A stretch of DNA of 25,083 nt from a virus, in the IMG/VR virus record IMGVR_UViG_3300044700_000166, positions 1 to 25,083 of that record. One strand, 5' to 3'. The translations under genes were made by a program, and so were the position numbers. Positions 1 to 6,342 of the stretch are shown here, piece after piece (position 1 is the first letter of the stretch; the number at the start of each line of letters is the position of its first letter). Below the pieces are notes generated by a model, which was given only the letters and a program-made list of their open reading frames with translations, was not told the origin of the DNA and searched no databases.

Positions 1-431
1 AAAACCAACTACAAAATGAATATGTAGATATTAAAGATATAACAAACTGGAAAGGCAATCGCAAAAGTCCCTACTCCCTTAAACTAACAGATTACATACA
101 AACAGATAGTCAAATACATTTCATAATAACTAATGTTGAGGTTGTATTTGACTATTTTGAAGGATATGAGAATAACTTAGATTATACCTACTATGATTAT
201 AAATATGAATGTTTTTTAAATCTTAATGACCTATTCTACTCTTTAGGATTAGATTATTACCCACCTGATAATGATAATAACTTTATAGGTATAGATGATA
301 TAGTAATAAATCTACTTCTTAATAGAAAAGAGTTTAAAGATTGTGATAGTATTTACTCAGCAACAATAATGGTAAAGAAACCAACAAAAGAGCTTAGAGA
401 TATTAGGCTTGAAATGATTGGTATAGTATAA
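1..431 (+). CDS. Unknown protein, C-terminal part (5' end outside window)
   Basis: An open frame enters from the left edge (first full codon at position 3) and runs 142 codons to a TAA at 429-431. No start is visible, so the gene is partial. The product is acidic and rich in Asp, Asn and Tyr, for example FEGYENNLDYTYYDYKYE and DYYPPDNDNNFIGIDD, and ends KPTKELRDIRLEMIGIV. I see no signal peptide, membrane segment or catalytic motif and do not recognise the family. Its codon content is as A+T-rich as its neighbours and the frame is uninterrupted, which supports a real gene. It is the only plus-strand gene in the window, converges on the leftward structural operon and shares a terminator with it, so it probably belongs to a different transcription unit, perhaps another expression class. 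The gene call is fairly secure; the function is unknown. Confidence 0.75.
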   Translation, partial: NQLQNEYVDIKDITNWKGNRKSPYSLKLTDYIQTDSQIHFIITNVEVVFDYFEGYENNLDYTYYDYKYECFLNLNDLFYSLGLDYYPPDNDNNFIGIDDIVINLLLNRKEFKDCDSIYSATIMVKKPTKELRDIRLEMIGIV

Positions 432-432
432 A

Positions 433-465
433 GAAAAACCCTCCTAATATTAGGAGGGTCTTTTT
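433..465. terminator. Bidirectional intrinsic terminator between convergent genes
   Basis: Positions 438-459 form a perfect inverted repeat (11 bp per arm, core CCCTCCTAAT/ATTAGGAGGG). An A-run (434-438) lies on the left and a T-run (461-465) on the right, so either strand gives a G+C-rich hairpin followed by U residues. It starts two bases after the stop of the plus-strand gene, and its T-run overlaps the stop codon of the leftward connector gene. It should terminate both converging transcripts. Confidence 0.9.
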
Positions 466-1054
466 AATAACCACCAGTTGGGTTTGAACCATTTGGTCCG
501 TAATAGTATCTATTTCTCTTTCTATCCCAATACTCTTTGTCTTCTAAATAAATATCACTATCATAAGTATTATTCATATTAGGGTATATTTGTTGTTTAT
601 TACCATTAGCATCTTTTGATTTCAACCATAATGGGAAATCAGTTGAATATTCGCATAAGAAATCCTGCACTCTCTTTTCAAAATACTCTGCTCTATTTGA
701 TAACTCATTTTTTAGATACTTCATTTCATCTAATGAAACTGGATCAGCAAACTCATCTCTTAACTTAACAGCTCCTTTATTTCTTATTTTAAATGATAGA
801 AATGGTAGTGCTATTTCAGCACTTCTATAAGCTATACTTTGTTTGATAATATCAACTAACTCAGTTTCTATTGTTGATAATGTATTGCTTTTAATCTTAG
901 TATCTAAATCATCATACAATAACTTACCCAACAACTCTCTTGTATAGATAAGTTGTGCAGTTTCTATATGTGATGATACCTCAGTAACATCAACATTATT
1001 ATTTATTGGTGTTAAAGATTTTAAATATGATTGTGTAATCCAAATAATATTCAT
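464..1054 (-). CDS. Head-tail connector (adaptor) protein, probable
   Basis: A 196-residue, mostly helical protein starting at an ATG preceded by an A-rich leader. The N-terminal half reads like phage head-tail adaptors: AQLIYTRELLGKLLYDDL (about residues 33-50), then a Leu/Ile-rich helix and LPFLSFKIRNKGAVKLRDEF (about 84-103). The C-terminus is charged and Tyr/Asn-rich. Such proteins are expected to sit beneath the portal ring and join it to the tail-side neck proteins. The gene lies directly downstream of the portal gene (16-nt gap), which fits that role, and it is the last gene of the leftward operon, ending inside the terminator. I infer connector from composition and position. The alternative is an unrelated neck or minor head protein. 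Confidence 0.6.
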   Translation of the reverse strand: MNIIWITQSYLKSLTPINNNVDVTEVSSHIETAQLIYTRELLGKLLYDDLDTKIKSNTLSTIETELVDIIKQSIAYRSAEIALPFLSFKIRNKGAVKLRDEFADPVSLDEMKYLKNELSNRAEYFEKRVQDFLCEYSTDFPLWLKSKDANGNKQQIYPNMNNTYDSDIYLEDKEYWDRKRNRYYYGPNGSNPTGGY

Positions 1055-1070
1055 AACATTTATCTTTTTT

Positions 1071-2219
1071 TTATATAACCATAGGTTTTAACCTAAAGTC
1101 AACTTTATATCCATTAGCTAATAGTAGTCCATTAACCATATTTTCAAATACTTTTTGATCTGGTTGAATAACATACTTGTTAAAACATTTAACTTTTGTT
1201 TCAAAATCACCACTACCAAGTTGTCCTGGTATAGATAATCCAAATAACTCTGGTGTTGTTGCTCTTTCTCCTGTTAAAATCTTTTGTGTTATTTGATCAG
1301 ATATAACTACAAACTGCTTATCAACATTTTGCACATCAACTGGTGTAACATCAGGTGCTAACTCTTTACCATCTGAAAATATAACCATTGCTTTACCAGC
1401 TCTTTTAACACCACCAAAACTTCTTTTAAGACCATTTACAACATCATCTCTTTCTTCTTGACTTGCTGGTTTTCTATAAAACTTAACTAATACAGAAGGG
1501 TTAAAACCATTTTCTATAAGAGATTTATAGTATAAACCAACTTGACTTTCTAATGTAATCCAATCCATAGCACCAAGATAAGAAGGCTCACCATAATACT
1601 CATTAGAAACTTTTTGACCTGGTATATAAAGTAGTTGTCTATGATTTTCTAAATCTCCTCTATTGAAAGAGTAAATACAAACTTCATCTTCTCTTCTATC
1701 ACTCCAATCTCTTTTGTAATACCATTCTTCAACTTTACCATCTTCAAACTTTCCACTTCTTAGTTTAGAAGGGTCTATTCTATTAACTTCAACTATTCTT
1801 GTATGATCTAAACTCCAAATAACTTCTAAAGCCATAGCTCCGAATATTTGATAATCTAATGATAACTCATACCCGTCTTTTTCTATTTGTAATAAGATTT
1901 GATATATTTTAACCTTATCTGCTTCATCTAAATATGTTTCATTTATTTCCCAACCTTCTCCAATAACCATTTGAGCCTTAGTTTTAACTATTGCTTGGTG
2001 TGTAGGTGAGGTATTATACATATCTTTTAGATATTCAGGGTAAAGATTATCTATACCATAATCAACCCATTCATGGTTTCTATTCTCTGTAATAACTGGT
2101 AAATCAGTTTGAGCACCTAATGAAAAACTATAAAGTCCATCATCAACACTATTATTCTTTTCAACTTGAATAGGTGTTATAGGTTTTTGTTTATTAAAAT
2201 CAAATCCAAAAATCTTCAT
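1071..2219 (-). CDS. Portal protein
   Basis: A 382-residue protein matching phage portal proteins, which form the ring at the capsid vertex through which DNA is packaged and ejected. The features I rely on are: an N-terminal segment leading into WVDYGIDNLYPEYLKDMYN and SPTHQAIVKTKAQMVIGEGW (about residues 51-90), typical of the early portal region; a clip-like middle with VNRIDPSKLRSGKFEDGKVE and GQKVSNEYYGEPSYLGAMDW; and a C-terminal stem/crown part with QITQKILTGERATTPELFG and an FETKVKCFNKYV helix. It is slightly short for a portal, as small portals can be. The ATG at 2217-2219 is preceded by an A/T-rich leader and no Shine-Dalgarno. Unusually, it lies at the far downstream end of the operon, about 21 kb from the terminase gene, which in most phages is its direct neighbour. 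Confidence 0.88.
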   Translation of the reverse strand: MKIFGFDFNKQKPITPIQVEKNNSVDDGLYSFSLGAQTDLPVITENRNHEWVDYGIDNLYPEYLKDMYNTSPTHQAIVKTKAQMVIGEGWEINETYLDEADKVKIYQILLQIEKDGYELSLDYQIFGAMALEVIWSLDHTRIVEVNRIDPSKLRSGKFEDGKVEEWYYKRDWSDRREDEVCIYSFNRGDLENHRQLLYIPGQKVSNEYYGEPSYLGAMDWITLESQVGLYYKSLIENGFNPSVLVKFYRKPASQEERDDVVNGLKRSFGGVKRAGKAMVIFSDGKELAPDVTPVDVQNVDKQFVVISDQITQKILTGERATTPELFGLSIPGQLGSGDFETKVKCFNKYVIQPDQKVFENMVNGLLLANGYKVDFRLKPMVI

Positions 2220-2229
2220 TTTACATTTT

Positions 2230-2631
2230 TTATTTTATAAGTAATCTACCACTTTCTAATATTGTACCATCAGTAGTTGATATATCAGTATTTGTGTTAG
2301 GGACAGCCCAAACCTCATAGTTCCATTGCGAAGGAGTATCATTAATAACCTCTAAACCACCGTTTGAGGCTGTAACTCCACTAACATTAACAGCGAAAGT
2401 AAACTTGTTAGACCTAATCCAAGCCGAGCTTCCACTATTTTCATCACCACTTGGGTAAGATTGTGTTGATGCTAAATATAAATATTCATCTTCTGTAAGT
2501 TTATCAACAACCTTAAAAACATAGTGGTGTGTATTTATTATATCACTACCACCATCTAACCCATTTATTATCAAATCCTCTGTTAGGGTAAAACTAACCG
2601 TAGAATAAGTACCATTATTAAGTGTTATCAT
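2230..2631 (-). CDS. Small beta-rich virion-associated protein, unknown
   Basis: A 133-residue protein counted from the ATG at 2629-2631; a TTG two codons earlier is open but less likely. The sequence alternates hydrophobic and polar residues and is rich in Ser, Thr, Asn and Gly, for example NNGTYSTVSFTLTEDL and WIRSNKFTFAVNVSGVT, and ends WNYEVWAVPNTNTDISTTDG, so it is probably a beta-sandwich. It has no signal peptide or membrane segment. It sits between the tail-tube-like genes and the portal, after a terminator, and its stop is 10 bases before the portal start, so the two are probably co-transcribed. Similar small beta proteins occur among the neck and capsid genes of Bacteroidota phages. 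Head decoration or neck component is a guess from context; I cannot assign a role. Confidence 0.6.
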   Translation of the reverse strand: MITLNNGTYSTVSFTLTEDLIINGLDGGSDIINTHHYVFKVVDKLTEDEYLYLASTQSYPSGDENSGSSAWIRSNKFTFAVNVSGVTASNGGLEVINDTPSQWNYEVWAVPNTNTDISTTDGTILESGRLLIK

Positions 2632-2670
2632 AATCAAAATATATTTTTATATCTATTTGTTTATTCTAAT

Positions 2671-2697
2671 AAAAAACCCAAGAAATAATCTTGGGTC
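2671..2697 (-). terminator. Intrinsic terminator after the long tail-tube-like gene
   Basis: Positions 676-683 and 689-696 within 2600-2700 (that is 2676-2683 and 2689-2696) pair over 8 bp (ACCCAAGA/TCTTGGGT) around a 5-base loop. In the leftward direction the stem is followed by six T residues (2671-2676 on the plus strand is an A-run). It lies about 20 bases after the stop of the 278-aa tube paralogue and before the 133-aa gene. Confidence 0.8.
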
Positions 2698-2717
2698 TTT
2701 ATATATTTATTTACTAC

Positions 2718-3554
2718 TTATATTGAAGTAAGATAAGGTAGAATAGCTGATGCTTGAGTTTCATAAGCTTGTAAAGGTTCCATAGCTGTAAAAGTTACGG
2801 TATAACCATTTGCGTCAGATTTAGCAGTTCCAGAACCACCTTCAATACCTGAAACATAAGCTCCTTCTGATAATCCAAACAACCAATATATACCATTACT
2901 ATCTAAAATAATAACAATCAACTCTTTTTGAGCTGAAATAAGTTTTTCAATAAAAGATCTTTTAGTTGTTTCTCTTCTTGATAAAGCCATAGTAACAACT
3001 TGATTAAAGAAAGTTGTGCCATTAGCCATATCAATAGCAACCGTTTCTGTATAGTTACATACATTTTTATTAGTTTCAACTTCATAAAGTAAATAAGTCC
3101 AAATACTTTGATTTGAAGTATTGTTAGGTGCTGGACCAACAGCGACCGTTCCTACTACTGGTGTAAAACCACCAAAATCTGGTGTAATAGTAGTTATGTT
3201 TGTTCCAGAGTTGTATGAAACTGATGTAAGATTTCCATTCCAGTTTCCTCCACCAGTTTGTGAAGTATATGAAAACTTTATTCTTTTTCCAACTTTTATC
3301 CTATTAGTTAAATCACCAGAAACTTGTATAGTAGTAATCACATAGGATCCAGCCACAATAGTTGTATTTATAGTTGCATTTGAAGTAATCAAATATATAC
3401 CTTTGTCTAAGTTAGGTGATATTGAGGTGATTTTACCACCACTTATAGTAGGTGATAATGTATTCCAGTCAGCTATCCACAATCTATTAACACCACCAGT
3501 ATTTGTATCACAGGATCTAACTAAACCTGCTGAGAGTGCATTACATATTGCCAT
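2718..3554 (-). CDS. Tail-tube-like protein, long paralogue with inserted domain
   Basis: A 278-residue protein clearly paralogous to its upstream neighbour (180 aa). Both begin MAICNAL, share a CDTN.GGVN motif near residue 16, and share a long C-terminal block containing ETNKNVCN, NGTTFFNQVVT, RRETTKR, GGSGTAK and NGYTVTFTAMEPLQAY. Between these blocks the long form has about 100 extra residues (roughly 45-152), rich in Thr, Gly, Ser and Asn, with VAGSYVITTIQVSG and LTSVSYNSGTNITTITPDF, which looks like an added beta-sandwich. Tube proteins stack as hexameric rings to form the tail lumen, and an added domain would decorate the outside. The gene has its own terminator on either side. The tube assignment rests on abundance signals, position and the paired gene pattern rather than a diagnostic motif. 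A minor-tail or capsid-decoration role is possible. Confidence 0.65.
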   Translation of the reverse strand: MAICNALSAGLVRSCDTNTGGVNRLWIADWNTLSPTISGGKITSISPNLDKGIYLITSNATINTTIVAGSYVITTIQVSGDLTNRIKVGKRIKFSYTSQTGGGNWNGNLTSVSYNSGTNITTITPDFGGFTPVVGTVAVGPAPNNTSNQSIWTYLLYEVETNKNVCNYTETVAIDMANGTTFFNQVVTMALSRRETTKRSFIEKLISAQKELIVIILDSNGIYWLFGLSEGAYVSGIEGGSGTAKSDANGYTVTFTAMEPLQAYETQASAILPYLTSI

Positions 3555-3574
3555 ATTATTTTTTTATTTTTTAT

Positions 3575-3612
3575 GAAAAAACCCACACACCATAATGGTG
3601 GTGGGTTTTTCT
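3575..3612 (-). terminator. Intrinsic terminator after the short tail-tube-like gene
   Basis: A G+C-rich stem formed by 3581-3592 and 3596-3606 (ACCCAC...CACCA with TGGTG...GTGGGT, one bulged A, three-base loop) is flanked by an A-run at 3576-3581 and a T-run at 3606-3610. Read leftward it is a hairpin followed by T residues, about 25 bases after the stop of the 180-aa gene. The flanks would also let it work rightward. Confidence 0.8.
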
Positions 3613-3630
3613 AAATCATTCCACTTATTA

Positions 3631-4173
3631 TTAAGCTACTACAGCTGAAATAGCAGTTGGATCAACTTGATAAGCTTGTAAAGGTTCCATAGCAGTGAAA
3701 GTCACCGTGTAACCATTTTTATCAGCTTTTGCTGTTCCTGAACCACCTTCAATCGCAGTTACATAAGCACCCTCAGAAATACCGAAATACCAGTAGTTTC
3801 CGTTGCTATCTAAAACAATAAGTTTTAAAGGTTTTTGACCTGCGATAAGCTGATCAATAAAAGTCCTTTTAGTTGTTTCTCTTCTTGTAAGTTCCAAAGT
3901 TACAACTTGGTTAAAGAAAGTAGTTCCGTTAGTCATATCAATAGAAACCGTTTCAGTAAAGTTACAAACATTTTTGTTAGTTTGTATTTCCCAAAACTTA
4001 GTTGAACCAGTCATAGTAACCACATCAATCCAGTTTCCAACTTGTGGAGAAGAAGCTGCACCGATAGTTTCAGATGCATTAGCGAAATCAGTAACAAAAA
4101 TCTTATTAACACCACCCGCGTTAGTATCACAACTCTTACTTAAACCACCTGTTAAAGCATTACATATTGCCAT
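3631..4173 (-). CDS. Major tail tube protein, probable
   Basis: A 180-residue protein beginning MAICNALTGGLSKSCDTNAG, a small Gly/Thr-rich beta protein with repeated motifs shared with the next gene (NGTTFFNQVVTLELTRRETT, GISEGAYVTAIEGGSGTAK, TVTFTAMEPLQAY). There is no signal sequence or membrane segment. It lies between the capsid gene and its own longer paralogue, and strong hairpin terminators follow both this gene and the capsid gene, the arrangement expected for the most abundant virion proteins. I infer that it is the major tail tube subunit, polymerising around the tape measure. Being the shorter, domain-minimal copy, it is the better candidate for the bulk tube. No experimentally defining residue is visible, so a capsid-associated role is not excluded. 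Confidence 0.65.
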   Translation of the reverse strand: MAICNALTGGLSKSCDTNAGGVNKIFVTDFANASETIGAASSPQVGNWIDVVTMTGSTKFWEIQTNKNVCNFTETVSIDMTNGTTFFNQVVTLELTRRETTKRTFIDQLIAGQKPLKLIVLDSNGNYWYFGISEGAYVTAIEGGSGTAKADKNGYTVTFTAMEPLQAYQVDPTAISAVVA

Positions 4174-4192
4174 TTGTTTAATATTTATTTTT

Positions 4193-4217
4193 ATATAAAG
4201 GGGTCATTTAAGACCCC
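4193..4217 (-). terminator. Hairpin terminator after the major capsid gene
   Basis: GGGGTC (4200-4205) pairs with GACCCC (4212-4217) around a six-base loop. Read leftward the stem is followed by TTTATATAA, a short and impure U-tract, so it is weaker than the hairpins after the two tube genes and may allow read-through. It lies about 20 bases downstream of the capsid stop. Confidence 0.65.
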
Positions 4218-4237
4218 GTTATTGTATTGTTTTGTTA

Positions 4238-5167
4238 TTAGTTGTAGAATACTACTTCAGATCCGAAAATATATCCAACACCAAACTTAAACTCACCAAT
4301 CATTCTTACAACTGGAACACCAGTTACAGATTTTTGTGGTAAAACCGAAACATCTTCAAAATCAGACATTAAATCTGTTAATAATAACAAGTTAGATTTT
4401 CTTGCTGCAACCATTCTAAATGTAGAAATACCAGGAGCTACTGATAACTTAACATTTAAGAAGTGTAACTCACCGTAGTTTTGCATGTAGTATGCCTCAG
4501 AAGATGCAGAAGCTAATGCTTGTCTGTATGCTCTATGAACAGAAGGAGAAATAAATATTCTTAAATCTTCAGCGTCAATAATAGCATTTGGAATAGCATT
4601 ATAAACTTTAGTCAACTCAGCGATTACATTTGCAGAAGTGATAGAAGCTGTAGCAGCAACATCAATAACAGCACCATCAGCTAAAAGTTGTTTTTCTAAA
4701 CCATCAACTAATGATAATGGGTAAGAAGCAGTAGCTGTATTACCTTTCCATACTAACTGCTCAGTATCAGCAGAGATTTTTTCAGCAGCTCTTGCTAATA
4801 AAAAGTTTTCAACGCTATCTGGCATTATTTGATCTGAGTTGGACCCAGGTCTTAATAGTTCCGATAAGTAGTTTGTTTCAAAAGTTCTTTGGCAATATTC
4901 CAAGTTGATTTTGATAGGCGCAACCTCAAAAGATTTTTGAGATAATGTACCCTCACCAGTTGAAGAAAAGCTACAATCTGCATCTTGCAAAATGTTTCCT
5001 AAATCTAACTGACCCAACTTAACTTTTGATTTAACATTCGGAATAAGTTTAAACTCTGATTTAGAGTTTCCTGTTAATAGAGCCACCGCGTAAAAACCCT
5101 CAAGGTCTTTTCCATAGAAAGTAGTATTATCCGTGAAGGCTAACTTAAAGTTTTGTTTGTTATTCAT
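4238..5167 (-). CDS. Major capsid protein (HK97 fold, probable)
   Basis: A 309-residue protein with the look of an HK97-fold capsid subunit. It has an N-terminal arm; a beta-rich E-loop-like part with CSFSSTGEGTLSQKSFEVAP; a helical spine containing DSVENFLLARAAEKISADTE (about residues 117-136); an A-domain with AEDLRIFISPSVHRAYRQAL (about 200-219); and a final strand segment GEFKFGVGYIFGSEVVFYN. It lies directly downstream of the protease-scaffold gene, the classic order for capsid morphogenesis genes. HK97-type subunits assemble around scaffold and then expand on packaging. No long N-terminal delta domain is visible, which fits a scaffold supplied by the upstream gene. The ATG at 5165-5167 is preceded by a run of A residues. 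A hairpin terminator follows. The assignment is strong by context and sequence character. Confidence 0.85.
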   Translation of the reverse strand: MNNKQNFKLAFTDNTTFYGKDLEGFYAVALLTGNSKSEFKLIPNVKSKVKLGQLDLGNILQDADCSFSSTGEGTLSQKSFEVAPIKINLEYCQRTFETNYLSELLRPGSNSDQIMPDSVENFLLARAAEKISADTEQLVWKGNTATASYPLSLVDGLEKQLLADGAVIDVAATASITSANVIAELTKVYNAIPNAIIDAEDLRIFISPSVHRAYRQALASASSEAYYMQNYGELHFLNVKLSVAPGISTFRMVAARKSNLLLLTDLMSDFEDVSVLPQKSVTGVPVVRMIGEFKFGVGYIFGSEVVFYN

Positions 5168-5207
5168 TTTTCTATTTTATTTTTTTTATCTCTTAATATA
5201 TAAAAGA

Positions 5208-5735
5208 TTATTTTTTTGTAGATTTTAAAGACCAGATTTTACTAACAATCTTGCTTTCTTTAGCTTCTCTTTCAATAGTCCTATCATCTTTTTTAGTAAT
5301 AGAAGGAGCACCAGCGATAGCCGATAACTTCTCAATCTTCTCTTCTAACTCAGCGATTTTAGACATTTGCTCATTTTCATTTGTAGCTTCTTCCTCAGTA
5401 GTTTCTACATTTTCAAGTTTGTCTAATCTTGTTGATAACTCAGCAATAATGCCTCTTAACTCATCAAATAAAGGTTTAACTTGTTCCAACACATCAATAG
5501 ATGGTGCTGTTTCAGTTCCTTCAACTGCCATTTCTTCATTATCTTCATTATCAGCAGTGATAAGCTCAGCAACTTTACCACCTTGTGCAATGATTTTAGT
5601 TCCATCTTCTAACTCATACTCACCGTCAGATAATGGTTCTTTAGTTCCATCTTCTAAAACAATAAATATATCTTTACCGATTTCAGCATCACCATCCCAA
5701 GTTAAAGTTAAACCGTCTTTTGTTTTTACTTCCAT
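5208..5735 (-). CDS. Nested scaffold protein from internal start (candidate)
   Basis: An ATG at 5733-5735, in frame inside the protease gene, would give a 175-residue protein containing only the beta repeat and acidic coiled-coil scaffold part (MEVKTKDGLTLTWDGDAEIG onward). The bases just before it resemble the gene-start leaders used throughout this window (GATAAAAATAAAAATATAAATCTT then ATG), although here they also code for a low-complexity Lys/Asn linker. Nested scaffold genes inside protease genes are known, lambda C/Nu3 being the standard case. That this one is used is inference; it could simply be a flexible linker. Confidence 0.5.
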   Translation of the reverse strand: MEVKTKDGLTLTWDGDAEIGKDIFIVLEDGTKEPLSDGEYELEDGTKIIAQGGKVAELITADNEDNEEMAVEGTETAPSIDVLEQVKPLFDELRGIIAELSTRLDKLENVETTEEEATNENEQMSKIAELEEKIEKLSAIAGAPSITKKDDRTIEREAKESKIVSKIWSLKSTKK

Positions 5736-6305
5736 AAGATTTATATTTTTATTTTTATCCACTTTATTAGTGGTCATTTCTACTAACTCAGTTCCAGCCA
5801 TAATCTCAACAGAAAAACCTTTAACTTTTTCAGTTTTAACTTCATTTAACCAGAAACTTTCATCCTTAACTTTAACTCCACCAAACCAAGATCCTTTAGG
5901 TAAATCAAAACCATATTCTTGGCTTTTATCTACTTCACCTGTGATCCAGTTTTGTAAAAGGACAGCTTCAACTTTTCTATCAGAGTGTTGAAAGTTGAAT
6001 ACATCACCAAGCTTATTTTCATTAAACTTATCAGCAATAGATTGTATTGTATCTTCATCAAATACAATATTATATTCATTACCTTTTTCATCTCTTCTGT
6101 AAATAAGTTTGTTTGGTATTAAAAGAGGTCCAAACAACATTTGTTTGTCTTTATTTACCTCAAAATAAAACTCTTCAATCTTTCCAAGTTTTATCCAATC
6201 AACCTCAATAGCTGGTGTATCTACTAATGATACGGCATAAACTCCTGTTTCATCCTCTAAATCAGGGTTTATTACTACTTTATAAGTCGGTATTTTTTTT
6301 TCCAT
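5208..6305 (-). CDS. Prohead protease fused to scaffold (XkdF-like)
   Basis: A 365-residue two-part protein. Residues about 20-170 match the prohead protease / XkdF-like family: VYAVSLVDTPAIEVDWI near the start, MLFGPLLIPNKLIYRRDEKG, then the likely catalytic His in NFQHSDRK (H107) and likely catalytic Ser in VKGFSVEI (S165). Residues 190-245 form a small beta repeat (LTLTWDGDAEIG, VLEDGTKEPLSDGEYELEDG), followed by a long acidic Glu-rich coiled coil (about 270-330) and a basic tail, which is scaffold-like. The protease should cleave scaffold and itself inside the prohead before DNA packaging. A Lys/Asn linker (179-190) precedes Met191, a probable second start (see the nested entry). The gene is immediately upstream of the capsid gene. 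The function is well supported; the catalytic residues are assigned by eye. Confidence 0.85.
   Translation of the reverse strand: MEKKIPTYKVVINPDLEDETGVYAVSLVDTPAIEVDWIKLGKIEEFYFEVNKDKQMLFGPLLIPNKLIYRRDEKGNEYNIVFDEDTIQSIADKFNENKLGDVFNFQHSDRKVEAVLLQNWITGEVDKSQEYGFDLPKGSWFGGVKVKDESFWLNEVKTEKVKGFSVEIMAGTELVEMTTNKVDKNKNINLMEVKTKDGLTLTWDGDAEIGKDIFIVLEDGTKEPLSDGEYELEDGTKIIAQGGKVAELITADNEDNEEMAVEGTETAPSIDVLEQVKPLFDELRGIIAELSTRLDKLENVETTEEEATNENEQMSKIAELEEKIEKLSAIAGAPSITKKDDRTIEREAKESKIVSKIWSLKSTKK
5736..5759 (-). promoter_or_regulatory. A-rich leader before internal scaffold start (candidate)
   Basis: Read leftward, this stretch is made almost only of A and T, with two A5 runs 6-20 bases ahead of the internal ATG. 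It is very like the leaders before the capsid, tube and portal genes and contains no Shine-Dalgarno. Within a coding region such a stretch is unusual, which suggests a translation or transcription signal. Confidence 0.4.
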
Positions 6306-6342
6306 ACTAAATATATATTTTTTTGTCTATTTTTGTAGATTT

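Noticed and set aside
5251-5991. A 246-codon open frame on the plus strand, opposite the protease-scaffold gene
   Set aside because: Its product is a Ser/Leu/Pro-rich low-complexity sequence typical of the antisense of a Glu/Lys-rich coiled coil. The minus-strand protease-scaffold protein is clearly real.
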